A stretch of DNA of 28,722 nucleotides from Bacillota bacterium (GCA_023395515.1 JAEWZB010000125.1:1-28722); one strand, 5' to 3'; shown: positions 7,470-16,062, counted from the stretch's first letter. Translations and numbers: made by a program. Notes: generated by a model from the sequence alone, not told the origin.

Positions 7470-7512
7470 GCACTAAGTATAAAATATAATAACAAACTCA
7501 TTAACAAAATTC

Positions 7513-7532
7513 AAGGCTACTCTGGTAGCCTT
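7513..7532 (-). terminator. Stem-loop after lonC
   Basis: An 8-bp perfect stem AAGGCTAC/GTAGCCTT with a 4-base loop, 7 bases after the lonC stop. The T tract on the minus strand is weak (GAATTTTG), so it is a probable rather than certain terminator. Confidence 0.55.
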
Positions 7533-7538
7533 TTGGGT

Positions 7539-9437
7539 TTAATCTATAAAAATGTGGGGATATGCTTCATTTATGTATTTAATAGGTATTATTTCAATTT
7601 CTTCTACGTTTTGTGGTATATCTTTAAAGTTATCTTGGGGAACTAGTACCTTTTTAATGCCGGCTTGTCTGGCTCCATATATCTTTTCATATAAAGCTCC
7701 CACCGGTTTAATTCTGCCTTGTATAGATAACTCACCGGTAATAGCAACATCTTGACGAATAGGCCGGTTTTGAATAGCACTTAGCAAGGCTAAATAGATC
7801 GCCGCTCCCGCCGAGGGCCCGTCAACTTTCCCTCCGCCCACAATATTTATATGTAAATCAAAATCTTTGATATTATGTCCAGTTTCTTTACGTAAAACCG
7901 AAGCTGCATTAAAAACGGAATCTCTGGCCATGGAGCCGGCGGTGTCGTTAAACCTTATACTGCCCTCACCATTGACTTCGGCGGGAAAGACGATGCTTTC
8001 CAATTCAATTAAAGCTCCTTTATACTCCATAGCTCCTATCCCAAAAATTTTTCCTACTTCCGCCGTATCGGAAGCTTGACTAATAACATTAGGAGTTATC
8101 CGGCTATTTCTAATCGCTTCCCAAACGTGGGCTGCCTTAACTAATACCTTGGGTTTATTTCCTTCATTAAGAGCCAAGGCATAGGCATCTACCAATACCT
8201 TATTGGCACTTCTGCCATCAGTAGCATAACTGCCTATAATTTGCCCCACTCCGGCTTCAGTCTCGATTTTAAGCTTAGCCGCTGACATGCTGACAATCTC
8301 TTGAATATTTTCTACCGTTAATGGTTCAAAGAAAATTTCCATACATCGGGAGCGAAAAGCCGGATTAATGTCTTCTTTATTTCTAGTAGTAGCCCCAATC
8401 AGAATAAAATCAGCCGGGACTCCTTTCTCAAACATTTGTTTAATATATTGCGGAATCCTGTCATCATGAGGATCATAGTAGGAAGATTCAAAAAACACCC
8501 TTTTATCTTCCAGTACCTTGAGTAATTTATTTTGTAAAATAGGGTCCATATCTCCGATTTCATCGATAAATAGTATACCGCCATGGGCTTCAGATACTAA
8601 ACCCAACTTTGGTTCAGGTATGCCATCTTCAGCTAATTCCTTTTTAGCTCCTTGATAAATAGGATCATGTACCGAACCTAATAAAGGGTTAGTAGATTCT
8701 CTGATATCCCAGCGCAGGGTAGTGCCATCAACCTCAATAAATGGAGCATCTTGACTGAAAGGGTTTTGCAGCCGACCTTTAACCATTTCTAATGCCAGCC
8801 TGGCACAAGTTGTTTTTCCTACTCCAGGTGGCCCGTAAAGTAAAATATGTTGGGGAAAAGGAGTATTAAGCTTGGAGATTAGAGATTTAATAGCCTTTTC
8901 TTGTCCTATAATTTCCGCCAAAGTATTAGGTCTTAATATTTCCAAGGCCGACCGGCTCAGGTGGATTCGTTCCATTTTTTCTAAATGTCCATATTTCTTA
9001 AGGGTTTGGGCATTTTCCGGGGTACTGTTTTTCTCTTTTAAAACTTGAATTTTAATTTCTTGCACATAATCGTTATATCGTTCATTTATTTTGGCCTGGA
9101 TGCGATTTTGCAGCTCTTCCTCCACTTCTCGCTTAGCATAACTTTCCGCTACTAAATCCTCCAGCTTTTCTAATATTTGCGACATATCCTCTTCATGTTC
9201 AGGTATAACCGGTTTTTCTTGCAATATTTTTTGCAAAGCTAATACTTTATCTTCTAGCTGCTCCGAACTCATTAAATCGAGTACATCTAATTTGCTAGCT
9301 CTTAGAATAAACTCTTGGGTTCCATAAAAACCCTCTAGCTTTTTGTATAAAGAATCTATTCTCCAATGCATATGTAAGTTTTTATCATCTAAATGCTTTA
9401 ACTGTTTCGGCCTCCATTGCTTCACCAAATACTGCAC
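7539..9437 (-). CDS. lonC: LonC, Lon-family ATP-dependent protease of spore formers
   Basis: A 632-residue AAA+ serine protease. Residues 1-165 form a charged, coiled-coil-like N-terminal region rather than a classical LonA substrate-binding domain. Walker A GPPGVGKT is at 202-209 and Walker B ILFIDE at 288-293. The C-terminal Lon protease domain has the Ser/Lys dyad: S542 in DGPSAG and K585 in LYEKIYGA, 43 residues apart as in E. coli Lon. The length and N-terminal region separate it from LonA (about 780) and LonB (about 550). LonC occurs only in some endospore formers and is thought to act in sporulation. The start is GTG with AGGAGG 7 bases upstream. It follows rplI by 16 bases, the usual position for lonC; the replicative helicase gene often found after it is missing here. 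Confidence 0.93.
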   Translation of the reverse strand: MQYLVKQWRPKQLKHLDDKNLHMHWRIDSLYKKLEGFYGTQEFILRASKLDVLDLMSSEQLEDKVLALQKILQEKPVIPEHEEDMSQILEKLEDLVAESYAKREVEEELQNRIQAKINERYNDYVQEIKIQVLKEKNSTPENAQTLKKYGHLEKMERIHLSRSALEILRPNTLAEIIGQEKAIKSLISKLNTPFPQHILLYGPPGVGKTTCARLALEMVKGRLQNPFSQDAPFIEVDGTTLRWDIRESTNPLLGSVHDPIYQGAKKELAEDGIPEPKLGLVSEAHGGILFIDEIGDMDPILQNKLLKVLEDKRVFFESSYYDPHDDRIPQYIKQMFEKGVPADFILIGATTRNKEDINPAFRSRCMEIFFEPLTVENIQEIVSMSAAKLKIETEAGVGQIIGSYATDGRSANKVLVDAYALALNEGNKPKVLVKAAHVWEAIRNSRITPNVISQASDTAEVGKIFGIGAMEYKGALIELESIVFPAEVNGEGSIRFNDTAGSMARDSVFNAASVLRKETGHNIKDFDLHINIVGGGKVDGPSAGAAIYLALLSAIQNRPIRQDVAITGELSIQGRIKPVGALYEKIYGARQAGIKKVLVPQDNFKDIPQNVEEIEIIPIKYINEAYPHIFID

Positions 9438-9453
9438 AATTTACCTCCTAGAA

Positions 9454-9900
9454 TCATTCTGGTGTGACTACTACTTTAACCTGTGCTTGAACCGAAGGAT
9501 AAATTTTAATACTGGTAGTATATTCACCAAGATGTTTTATAGGTTCTTTTAATTCTATTTTCTTTCTATCAATTTTTACTTTAAGCTGTTTTTCTAAGTT
9601 TTCGGCAATTTCCTTAGCTGTTACTGCCCCAAAAAGTTTGTCTCCGGCTCCGGTTTTAGCTTTAATTTCAATCTGTTTTCCATCTATCTTAGCCTTTAAT
9701 CCCTCAGCTTCACCTTTTTCCTTCTGTTTACGGTTTAGAATCCGTTCATTTTTCTCTTGGTTCTCTTTTAAATTAGCTTTAGTCGCTTCTAGTACTAAAC
9801 CTTTGGGTATCAGGAAATTACGGGCATAACCATCTGAAACTTCCTTTACTTCCCCTTCTTTACCAATATTTTTGACATCTTGTAATAATATAACTTTCAT
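9454..9900 (-). CDS. rplI: 50S ribosomal protein L9
   Basis: 148 residues, the standard length for L9. The N-terminal domain carries the rRNA-binding signature (MKVILLQDVKNIGKEGEVKE, then VSDGYARNFLIPKGLVLEAT), followed by the long central helix (LKENQEKNERILNRKQKEKG) and the C-terminal domain with KTGAGDKLFGAVT. It binds 23S rRNA at the base of the L1 stalk. It lies 11 bases after the DUF2232 gene and 16 before lonC, so it is cotranscribed with both. Confidence 0.98.
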   Translation of the reverse strand: MKVILLQDVKNIGKEGEVKEVSDGYARNFLIPKGLVLEATKANLKENQEKNERILNRKQKEKGEAEGLKAKIDGKQIEIKAKTGAGDKLFGAVTAKEIAENLEKQLKVKIDRKKIELKEPIKHLGEYTTSIKIYPSVQAQVKVVVTPE

Positions 9901-9911
9901 TAGCTGTCCTC

Positions 9912-10862
9912 CTATTCTTCAATACGCAGTTTTCTATAATCCAGCAATGCATCAAATAATCCGAAAAGACTCAAGAAAATCACTGCTGATAAGGGGAATA
10001 CCACCCCTATAACTACTAAAAGCAGGGTTAACAACTTAGCCCCACCTTTTTTCTGTTGTTTAAATCTAAATATTAAGGCTGCCAAACCAAAATATACCGT
10101 TATGGGCACTAGTATTACCAGAATATTAGAACCTGCATAATAGATTAAGGACATCTGCTCCCGACCGATTAACCAGAATAAAAGCCCGGCTATGGCTATC
10201 CAGACTAATTGCCAAGGCATAATCTCCTGACTATATGGTCTTTTCTTTAGACGCTTAATATCTCTTTTCAGGCTCACCCAAGAAGCAAAAAGCAGCATGA
10301 AAAATACTGCCAAAATAGCCTGAAGATAGTAAATTGCAGGTAAGTGTTTAGCTATGGTTGTAGCAAAGCCATACATACTTTTCTCAAAATCATCCTGTAG
10401 TATGCCTTGGTTCTCATATATTTCAAACAGCCCATTATCTTCATAATAATTTATCGAATCAGCCATATACTCTTTTATTTGGATTTCCATTTGGTTTATA
10501 CCTATATCACCCGTACTCCAATATACTATGCCTAAAAATACTGATACTCCCAGACAGACCATAGCTATGCCCCATTTTTGCAGGTCATAGTATTCCTTGC
10601 CTTTGGTGACTAAAAGACTCATAACTATGGCTGCTATACCAAAAAAGGATAAATAGAAAAACAGGGTACTTATTCCCGCTAACCAATATAAGGCCCCCAG
10701 GTTAACTATATATACTAATAATAGTTTTTGCTTTTCTACATATAAGGCACATAATATTAAACAAGCGCCCCAGAAAATAGCGATAAGAAAAGTTAAGCCA
10801 GGCAAGCTAGCCATTAAAACGCACATTAGGGTGGAAATTGCTAAGAAAAAAAAGAGTCCCAA
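9912..10862 (-). CDS. DUF2232 (YybS-like) multi-pass membrane protein
   Basis: A 316-residue integral membrane protein with about eight hydrophobic segments clustered in the N-terminal 110 and the C-terminal 150 residues, separated by an extracytoplasmic-looking acidic stretch at about 125-160. The sequence type and the position between the rpsR block and rplI match YybS/DUF2232 proteins, which resemble S components of ECF transporters; no substrate is known. The start codon is TTG with GAGGTG 5 bases upstream; the stop of the preceding MazG-like gene overlaps this ribosome site, so the two are translationally coupled. Confidence 0.85.
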   Translation of the reverse strand: MGLFFFLAISTLMCVLMASLPGLTFLIAIFWGACLILCALYVEKQKLLLVYIVNLGALYWLAGISTLFFYLSFFGIAAIVMSLLVTKGKEYYDLQKWGIAMVCLGVSVFLGIVYWSTGDIGINQMEIQIKEYMADSINYYEDNGLFEIYENQGILQDDFEKSMYGFATTIAKHLPAIYYLQAILAVFFMLLFASWVSLKRDIKRLKKRPYSQEIMPWQLVWIAIAGLLFWLIGREQMSLIYYAGSNILVILVPITVYFGLAALIFRFKQQKKGGAKLLTLLLVVIGVVFPLSAVIFLSLFGLFDALLDYRKLRIEE

Positions 10863-10866
10863 CTTA

Positions 10867-11181
10867 TCACCTCTTTTTACCTTCCATATATTTTAGTAAA
10901 TCTGATAAATCTCCATACCATTCTTCTAACTCATGCCCATCTCCAATTTGGCTGTATAACTTATTTTTTATTTTACTATCAATGCTTTGAAAGCTTAACC
11001 CTAAACGCTTTCCCAGTATATATGTAATCATGATAATTGAGGCTAATGCATCACTCGTTGTATCTGAAGCTGTTTTTAGCAATGATTTAAACAAAACCCC
11101 CACTCCATCAATTAGTTCAGCTTTTAGCCAATCTATAGTGCGTAGATTTTTAGCAATGTCTATTTCCTTAAGCTTATTCAT
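10867..11181 (-). CDS. MazG-like protein
   Basis: A 104-residue all-helical protein of the MazG-like family (PF12643 type), with KTASDTTSDALASIIMITYILGKRLGL as the conserved helical core (about residues 36-62) and HELEEWYGDLSDLLKYME near the end. True MazG enzymes hydrolyse NTPs through an EExxE metal site; that motif is not obvious here, so activity is uncertain. This small protein commonly lies between rpsR and the DUF2232 gene in Clostridia, as seen here. It starts after a terminator following rpsR, so it either has its own promoter or depends on read-through. Ribosome site GGAGGTGAGG. Confidence 0.8.
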   Translation of the reverse strand: MNKLKEIDIAKNLRTIDWLKAELIDGVGVLFKSLLKTASDTTSDALASIIMITYILGKRLGLSFQSIDSKIKNKLYSQIGDGHELEEWYGDLSDLLKYMEGKKR

Positions 11182-11243
11182 TTAACCTCACCTCCCCCTA
11201 ATAGCTTCGACAATGCGGTTAATATCCCTGCCCTAAGTACAAA

Positions 11244-11269
11244 ATAAGCCCTCATTATTGAGGGCTTAT
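11244..11269 (-). terminator. Terminator after rpsR
   Basis: An 11-bp perfect stem ATAAGCCCTCA/TGAGGGCTTAT with a 4-base loop, 11 bases after the rpsR stop and followed on the minus strand by TTTTG. It ends the rpsF-ssb-rpsR transcript or attenuates the genes beyond. Confidence 0.85.
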
Positions 11270-11280
11270 AATACTTTTTA

Positions 11281-11505
11281 TTATTCGGATGTGTAAGGTA
11301 AGAGTGCCATAACTCTGGCTCTTTTAATGGCACTAGTCAACTGTCTTTGATGATGAGCACAGTTTCCGGTAATTCTTCTAGGTAAAATCTTACCTCTTTC
11401 CGTTACATATCTACGTAACTTAGGAATTTCCTTATAATCTATATGCTCAACCTTATCAGCACAAAAATTGCACTGACGTCTTTTTTTACGCCGATCTTTT
11501 TTCAA
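11281..11505 (-). CDS. rpsR: 30S ribosomal protein S18 (zinc-type)
   Basis: 74 residues. The core VEHIDYKEIPKLRRYVTERG and RRITGNCAHHQRQLTSAIKRARVMALLPY are diagnostic for S18. C12 and C15, with C49 and the following histidines, form the metal-binding set of the cysteine-containing (C+) S18 form. It pairs with S6 on the platform of the 30S subunit. The start codon is TTG with GGAGG 8 bases upstream. It lies 15 bases after ssb and is followed by a strong terminator. Confidence 0.98.
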   Translation of the reverse strand: MKKDRRKKRRQCNFCADKVEHIDYKEIPKLRRYVTERGKILPRRITGNCAHHQRQLTSAIKRARVMALLPYTSE

Positions 11506-11520
11506 GCTTTTCCCTCCTTA

Positions 11521-11964
11521 TTAAAAAGGTATCTCGTCCTCGCCATTAGTATCAACTATGTCTATATCTTCCAGGCTTACTTCGCGTCCTAAATCATTCC
11601 AATCATCTTGGGAGCTATGCGTACTTGGTGAAGTTACCCCGGTACCGGACCCTGAACTGGCCTTATCTAAGAACCGAACATCATCAGCTACAACTTCAGT
11701 TACTCTGCGTTTTTGACCATCTTGGGCCTCGTAAGTTCTGACCTGTAAGCGGCCTTCTACTGCGGCTAATCTCCCTTTGCCCAGGTAATTTGCGCAATTT
11801 TCAGCTAGCCCCCGCCAAACTACAATATCAATAAAGTCTGCTTCATCCCGATTAAACTTGCGTTGAACCGCCAAACTAAATCGACAAACTGCAGTGCCAC
11901 TAGTTGTATATCTTAGCTCCGGATCTCTGGTAAGTCTTCCAATTAGAATAACCCTGTTTATCAT
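11521..11964 (-). CDS. ssb: Single-stranded DNA-binding protein
   Basis: 147 residues. The N-terminal OB fold runs over about residues 1-105 (MINRVILIGRLTRDPELRYT, FIDIVVWRGLAENCANYLGKG, VEGRLQVRTYE). A flexible Ser/Thr/Gly-rich linker follows, then the acidic protein-interaction tip ending EDEIPF. It coats single-stranded DNA as a tetramer and recruits replication and repair proteins through that tip. It lies between rpsF and rpsR, the conserved Firmicutes order. Confidence 0.97.
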   Translation of the reverse strand: MINRVILIGRLTRDPELRYTTSGTAVCRFSLAVQRKFNRDEADFIDIVVWRGLAENCANYLGKGRLAAVEGRLQVRTYEAQDGQKRRVTEVVADDVRFLDKASSGSGTGVTSPSTHSSQDDWNDLGREVSLEDIDIVDTNGEDEIPF

Positions 11965-11991
11965 TACATTCTCCCCTTTACCTTAAGACGC

Positions 11992-12285
11992 CTATTTTTC
12001 TTCTTGACGAATAATAATGTGGCGCAGGAACTTATCAGATAGCTTAATGATTCTGTCTAATTCTTGTGCAGTTTCAGGTTGTCCCTTAAAATACCACAAA
12101 CTATAAATACCTTCCGTATAGTTTTCAATACTATACGCAAGGCGCTTCTTGCCCCAGCCATCAGCCTCATTAACGAACTCTCCACTAAAATCAGTTATGA
12201 TTTTTTGCAGTCTTTCTTTGCTTTCGCTAATTTCTTCTTCAGCTAAATCGGGTCTTAATATGAACATTAATTCATATGTGCGCAT
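11992..12285 (-). CDS. rpsF: 30S ribosomal protein S6
   Basis: 97 residues of the S6 ferredoxin-like fold, starting MRTYELMFILRPDL and containing WGKKRLAYSIENYTEGIY and DRIIKLSDKFLRHIIIR. It forms a heterodimer with S18, encoded two genes downstream. The ribosome site is GGAGGAGG. A promoter lies 82 bases upstream and the leader between them is structured, which in many bacteria is where the S6:S18 complex binds to repress its own operon. Confidence 0.97.
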   Translation of the reverse strand: MRTYELMFILRPDLAEEEISESKERLQKIITDFSGEFVNEADGWGKKRLAYSIENYTEGIYSLWYFKGQPETAQELDRIIKLSDKFLRHIIIRQEEK

Positions 12286-12366
12286 CGTTACACCTCCTCC
12301 CTACGGACTAAACCCATATAAATGGGAATGGCCCCAGTCTAATTGCTGGGGCAGGGACTTCAATTG
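12286..12366 (-). promoter_or_regulatory. Structured leader of rpsF (candidate S6:S18 autoregulatory element)
   Basis: The leader holds two hairpins: GCCCCAG/CTGGGGC (12331-12352, 8-base loop) and CCCAT/ATGGG (12313-12326). A CCG trinucleotide (12304-12306) lies between the second hairpin and the ribosome site. S6:S18 autoregulation is known to use a CCG motif next to helices near the rpsF start. The assignment rests on position and general form, not on a covariance match. Confidence 0.4.
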
Positions 12367-12396
12367 ATTATACCAAAAAATATATTAGATATGCAA
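12367..12396 (-). promoter_or_regulatory. Promoter of rpsF-ssb-rpsR
   Basis: TTGCAT (-35, 12391-12396) and TATAAT (-10, 12367-12372), separated by 18 bases on the minus strand, just after the stop of the preceding small gene. Confidence 0.75.
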
Positions 12397-12409
12397 GGTT
12401 TAACCTAAT

Positions 12410-12625
12410 CTATAGTTGCCCTTTGATTAAGAGGCTGGAAAGCTCGGAAACTGGTTTATCAATAATATAAGTTTCATTAAAAAGGGCTTTCAATACGGCA
12501 ATGGGTTCATGGGTATCTTTATATTTAAAACCTATTATACAAAAATGTTCATCCTTAGACATAGTCTTTACCTTTACTAAGTCTCCTACCGAGAAACCTA
12601 GATCAGTAACTAACCTGAACCTCAT
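12410..12625 (-). CDS. Small hypothetical protein
   Basis: A 71-residue protein I do not recognise. It looks like a small beta-barrel: SVGDLVKVKTMSKDEHFCII resembles SH3-like or DUF951-like strands, which also begin with a GDxVK motif. The ATG at 12625 is preferred to a GTG at 12634 because AAGGGAG lies 8-9 bases before the ATG. It is 68 bases after the DUF951 gene and on the same strand, so it is probably the last gene of the cvpA-M18-selD transcript. It has no cysteines in pairs, no signal and no membrane segment. Confidence 0.6.
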   Translation of the reverse strand: MRFRLVTDLGFSVGDLVKVKTMSKDEHFCIIGFKYKDTHEPIAVLKALFNETYIIDKPVSELSSLLIKGQL

Positions 12626-12693
12626 CCTGCCCACTCCCTTTTCCTGGTATTCTAGTACTATAGTATGCAGGAAAAGCTAGAATGGTTAGAAGT

Positions 12694-12879
12694 CTATTCT
12701 ATTACCTTAATCATTCTCTTCTCAAATTCTGACCGGGCTAACATAACTATTCTGCCACAGCCCTGACACTTAATCTTGATATCAGCTCCCATTCTGATAA
12801 CTTCCCAATTATAGCTGCCACAAGGGTGAGACTTTTTCATTTTTACAATATCTCCTAAAGCGAAACTTTTCCGTTCCAT
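12694..12879 (-). CDS. DUF951 family protein
   Basis: 61 residues. The pattern FALGDIVKMKKSHPCGSYNW, then MGADIKIKCQGCGRIVMLAR and SEFEKRM, matches the conserved DUF951 family throughout Firmicutes. Cysteines in HPCG and KCQGCG suggest a zinc site. The function is unknown; the family is often found near ribosomal-protein or chromosome-partition genes, and here it lies between selD and the rpsF block. It starts 22 bases after selD with a GGGGGGGAG ribosome site. Confidence 0.9.
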   Translation of the reverse strand: MERKSFALGDIVKMKKSHPCGSYNWEVIRMGADIKIKCQGCGRIVMLARSEFEKRMIKVIE

Positions 12880-12901
12880 AAAATCTCCCCCCCCTACTAA
12901 T

Positions 12902-13936
12902 CTAAACTACTTTTATAGGAGCAAATCCTTTATTAACAACTCGTCCTATTAAAGTACAAGTAGTACCATTTTTACTCATCTCATCTTCAAGCTGCCCGGC
13001 TTTATCTTCCGGACAGGATATTAGGAGGCCTCCCGCCGTTTCAGGGGAATATAATATTTCTCTTTTAATAGGATCAATCTCTCCCCCTTGGTTAACATAA
13101 CGGGATAAATAATCTCTATTAGTATAAGCGCCACCAGGAATAAGCCCCATAGCTGCATAATCTAATATCCCGGCCATAAACAAAACTTTATCCGACCATA
13201 GTTCAACTTCTGCATCACTACTGTAAGCCATTTCAAATAAATGACCCAAAAGGCCAAATCCAGTTATGTCAGTTACTGCATTTACCCCTACTCTTTGCAT
13301 GGCTTCGGCCGCATTTTTATTCAGCATAGTCATCCAGCTGACCGCCTCATTATATTCATGAGGTTTTACCATTTCAGCCTTAATAGCGGTAGCGATTATT
13401 CCATTACCAATAGGTTTGGTCAGGAATAAGAGATCACCCGGTTTAGCCCCGGCATTAGTTAACAGTTTTTGGGGATGAACTAACCCGGTCACCGATAATC
13501 CGTACTTAGGTTCCTTATCATCAATAGTATGCCCTCCGACTAATAATGCTCCGGCTTCTTCTATCTTACTTAAACCACCGGCTAAAATATCTTTTAAAAT
13601 ACTTAAGTCTTCACATTCGGGAAAACACACCACATTCATAGCCAGAAGCGGTTTTCCTCCCATGGCATAGACGTCATTAATGGCATTAACAGCGGCAATC
13701 TGCCCGAAAGTGTAAGGGTCATCAACCATGGGGGTAAAAAAGTCCATAGTTTGGATTAGGGCGGTATCTGCATTTAACTTATAAACCCCGGCATCATCTC
13801 TGGTATCTATTCCTACCAAAAGATTAGGATGACTAGGTACTTTAAAACCGGCTAAAATTTCTTCTAAGGCTCCCGGCCCTATCTTGGCAGCTCATCCAGC
13901 CGCTCTCACCATTTGCGTGAGCCGAACCTTCTCCAT
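12902..13936 (-). CDS. selD: Selenophosphate synthetase, a selenoprotein with in-frame UGA
   Basis: 344 residues when the UGA at codon 15 (13892-13894) is read as selenocysteine. The N-terminus reads MEKVRLTQMVRAAG-U-AAKIGPGALEE; in other SelD proteins this position is Cys or Sec in the motif G(C/U)xxKI, followed by the essential Lys (K18 here). The frame continues without a break into VGIDTRDDAGVYKL and the rest of the enzyme, with DITGFGLLGHL and ETAGGLL typical of the family. Stop-to-stop gene calling finds only the part from 13819, missing 39 residues. The ATG at 13936 has GGGGGGAG 5 bases upstream. The product makes selenophosphate from selenide and ATP, the selenium donor for SelA. The gene follows the M18 aminopeptidase by 29 bases and precedes the DUF951 gene. 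The presence of tRNA-Sec, selA and selB in this window supports decoding. Confidence 0.95.
13866..13894 (-). promoter_or_regulatory. UGA codon and SECIS-like hairpin of selD
   Basis: After UGA and an 11-base spacer, AGGGC (13876-13880) pairs with GCCTT (13866-13870), closing a 5-base loop CGGGA. The loop begins 16 bases after the UGA and has G as its second base, within the limits described for bacterial SECIS elements recognised by SelB. The stem is short and includes one G-U pair. Confidence 0.6.
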
Positions 13937-13965
13937 CTGACTCCCCCCTCTTTATTGCTTTATTA

Positions 13966-15351
13966 CTATAGGGTAAAGGTTTGCATAAACTCCTTATAAG
14001 CCCGATAAGACATAAAGACATCGGCCTTACTAGTTACCTCAAAAGGAGAATGCATGCCTAATACAGCTACCCCACAATCAACAACTTCCATGCCATACCA
14101 GGCCATATATTGGGCTACCGTACCTCCGCCGCCTATATCTACCTTGCCTAATTCCCCTACTTGCCATACTATTTCATTTTTATCAAATAAATTACGGATT
14201 TTAGCCATAAACTCAGGATTAGCATCATTAGATTCGGCTTTGCCCCGGGAACCGGTGTACTTGGTCAAAACTACGCCATTAGCCATAAAACTGCAATTCA
14301 TCTTCTCAAATACTTCGGGGTAGTTGGGATCAACTGCGGCATTAACATCAGCCGATAAGGCACAAGAGTTAGCTAAACAACTGCGCACTTTAAAATAATC
14401 ATTGCTGCCGGTTTTCTGAATTAAGGCCGCTATCAAGTTTTCCAGCACTAAGGATTGCAAACCGGTGTTACCGGTACTGCCAATTTCCTCTTTATCTACA
14501 AAAAGGCAAACTGCCGTAACTTTTGGTTTATCTACTTCTAAAACTGCCTTTAAGGCCGTATAGGCACTAACCCGGTCATCTTGTCCATAACCGCCGATCA
14601 TACTCCGATCCAAGCCGACTTCTCTAGCCTTAAAGGCAGGAACTAACTGCAGCTCAGCACTAGTAAAGTCATCATCTTCAATCTTATACTTTTCTTTTAA
14701 AATCTGAACTATATATTCCTTAATAGGCTCCTTATCCACACCAGGCAAGGGGCGGTTTCCTACTAAAATATTTAAGTCTTCCCCTTTTACTGCTTCCGAG
14801 ATTTTTTTCTCCATTTGCTCCTTGGCTAAATGGGGTAACAAATCGGCTATAGTTAATACTAGCTCTTCAGCTTCTTCTCCCAGTTTTATATGCACTTTCT
14901 CCCCGGTCTTTTTAACTACCACCCCGTGTAATGCTAAGGGAATAGCCAGCCACTGGTATTTTTTGATACCTCCATAATAATGGGTTTTAAATAGAGCCTG
15001 CCCATCAGCCTCGTATAAGGGACGCGGCTTTAAGTCAATGCGGGGAGTATCAATGTGGGAGGCGGCTATGTTTACTCCTGCTTCCAGGGGTTGTTCACCT
15101 ACAACTACTAAAGCACAAACCTTATTTTTTAATTGATAAATTAACTTTTGTCCCGGTACTAAAGTTTTTACTTCGTCAAAATCTACAAAACCATTAATTC
15201 GGGCCATATTTACTATATAATCTACTGATTCCCGTTCGGTTTTGGCCAAATTCAAAAAATCCATATACCCCTGGTTAAACTCATAAACTAAATCAATTTG
15301 CGCATGATTTAACTTAAGCCAGGCATTTCTATCTTGTCTTTCATTGCTCAT
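13966..15351 (-). CDS. M18-family zinc aminopeptidase
   Basis: 461 residues, the usual length for M18 (aspartyl aminopeptidase-like) enzymes. The metal ligands are in AASHIDTPRIDL (H99, D101), GGYGQDDRVSAYTAL (bridging Asp), FVDKEEIGSTG (the catalytic Glu pair), ALSADVNAAVDP and the C-terminal GMHSPFEVTSKAD. It forms a large cytosolic shell and removes N-terminal residues from peptides. It follows the CvpA-like gene by 22 bases and is followed by selD, with ribosome site GGAGG, so it lies in the selD operon. The family is well conserved in Clostridia. Confidence 0.95.
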   Translation of the reverse strand: MSNERQDRNAWLKLNHAQIDLVYEFNQGYMDFLNLAKTERESVDYIVNMARINGFVDFDEVKTLVPGQKLIYQLKNKVCALVVVGEQPLEAGVNIAASHIDTPRIDLKPRPLYEADGQALFKTHYYGGIKKYQWLAIPLALHGVVVKKTGEKVHIKLGEEAEELVLTIADLLPHLAKEQMEKKISEAVKGEDLNILVGNRPLPGVDKEPIKEYIVQILKEKYKIEDDDFTSAELQLVPAFKAREVGLDRSMIGGYGQDDRVSAYTALKAVLEVDKPKVTAVCLFVDKEEIGSTGNTGLQSLVLENLIAALIQKTGSNDYFKVRSCLANSCALSADVNAAVDPNYPEVFEKMNCSFMANGVVLTKYTGSRGKAESNDANPEFMAKIRNLFDKNEIVWQVGELGKVDIGGGGTVAQYMAWYGMEVVDCGVAVLGMHSPFEVTSKADVFMSYRAYKEFMQTFTL

Positions 15352-15373
15352 CTACTTTACCTCCTTAATTTTA

Positions 15374-16033
15374 TTAGTTGATATAATTCCCTACTCCCAA
15401 TACTGCTATACCCAGGCCTTTTATAGTTGCAAAAATATTAAGTAATATACCTAATATTAATGAATGCTCGATTAAATTCAAGGTAATTATGGCTCCCTCT
15501 ATGCCCATACGGGCAGCTAATTCCACTACGGGAAAAATCAGACCGGCTACAATCATTATAATTAACAGATTTTTTACAGGCACAATTATCATCCCTAGAA
15601 TATTATTAATCCAGGATAATAATCCCCAAGAGAATAACTTATCTAATAAACGGGCTATCAATTGGAGAATAAGTAAGCTGAAGAAAAAAACCAGAAAAAA
15701 GCTAATTACGGTTAAACTAAAATGAGCCAGTATTTCTGCCGCATCTTTAAAGTTAATTAATCCCATAGAAACGGGTAAATTAATCAAGGGCATATCCAGA
15801 GACAAAACTGCTAAAGGCAGCTTATTACGGATAAATTCCGCCAAATATATATTTAAGCCCCAATATTCATTAAGATAGGCCAGACAATCATCAAACCAAG
15901 TAAAAGCAATAATTACGGCCAGCAAGGTATTTACTATGCCGGTAACAGCCAGGATAAAGCCCCGCTTCAAACCAGATAAGATGCTTAGCATTAATATGGC
16001 TAAAATGATATAATCAAGAAGATTAAACGGCAT
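15374..16033 (-). CDS. CvpA-family membrane protein
   Basis: 219 residues with four to five hydrophobic segments. The N-terminal LLDYIILAILMLSILSGLKRGFI is the hallmark of CvpA (colicin V production) proteins: a first helix followed by the GxxRG turn. The family is linked to envelope stability and colicin V secretion in E. coli; in Firmicutes its role is unclear. The ATG at 16033 is directly preceded by an in-frame TTG at 16036 that could also serve; AAGGGG lies 11 bases before that TTG. It is the first gene of a minus-strand operon with the M18 peptidase and selD, downstream of an extended -10 promoter. Confidence 0.85.
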   Translation of the reverse strand: MPFNLLDYIILAILMLSILSGLKRGFILAVTGIVNTLLAVIIAFTWFDDCLAYLNEYWGLNIYLAEFIRNKLPLAVLSLDMPLINLPVSMGLINFKDAAEILAHFSLTVISFFLVFFFSLLILQLIARLLDKLFSWGLLSWINNILGMIIVPVKNLLIIMIVAGLIFPVVELAARMGIEGAIITLNLIEHSLILGILLNIFATIKGLGIAVLGVGNYIN

Positions 16034-16062
16034 CAAATCATTGCAAACCCCTTTTATTCTTG

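Noticed and set aside
7189..7473. N-terminal extension of the recombinase frame through the terminators and tRNA-Asp
   Set aside because: It reads through a functional tRNA on the same strand and two terminators and resembles no protein; the ATG at 7188 has a good ribosome site.
12902..13819. SelD starting at the ATG at 13819
   Set aside because: It would lack the conserved G(C/U)xxKI active-site segment, which is present upstream in frame across a UGA.
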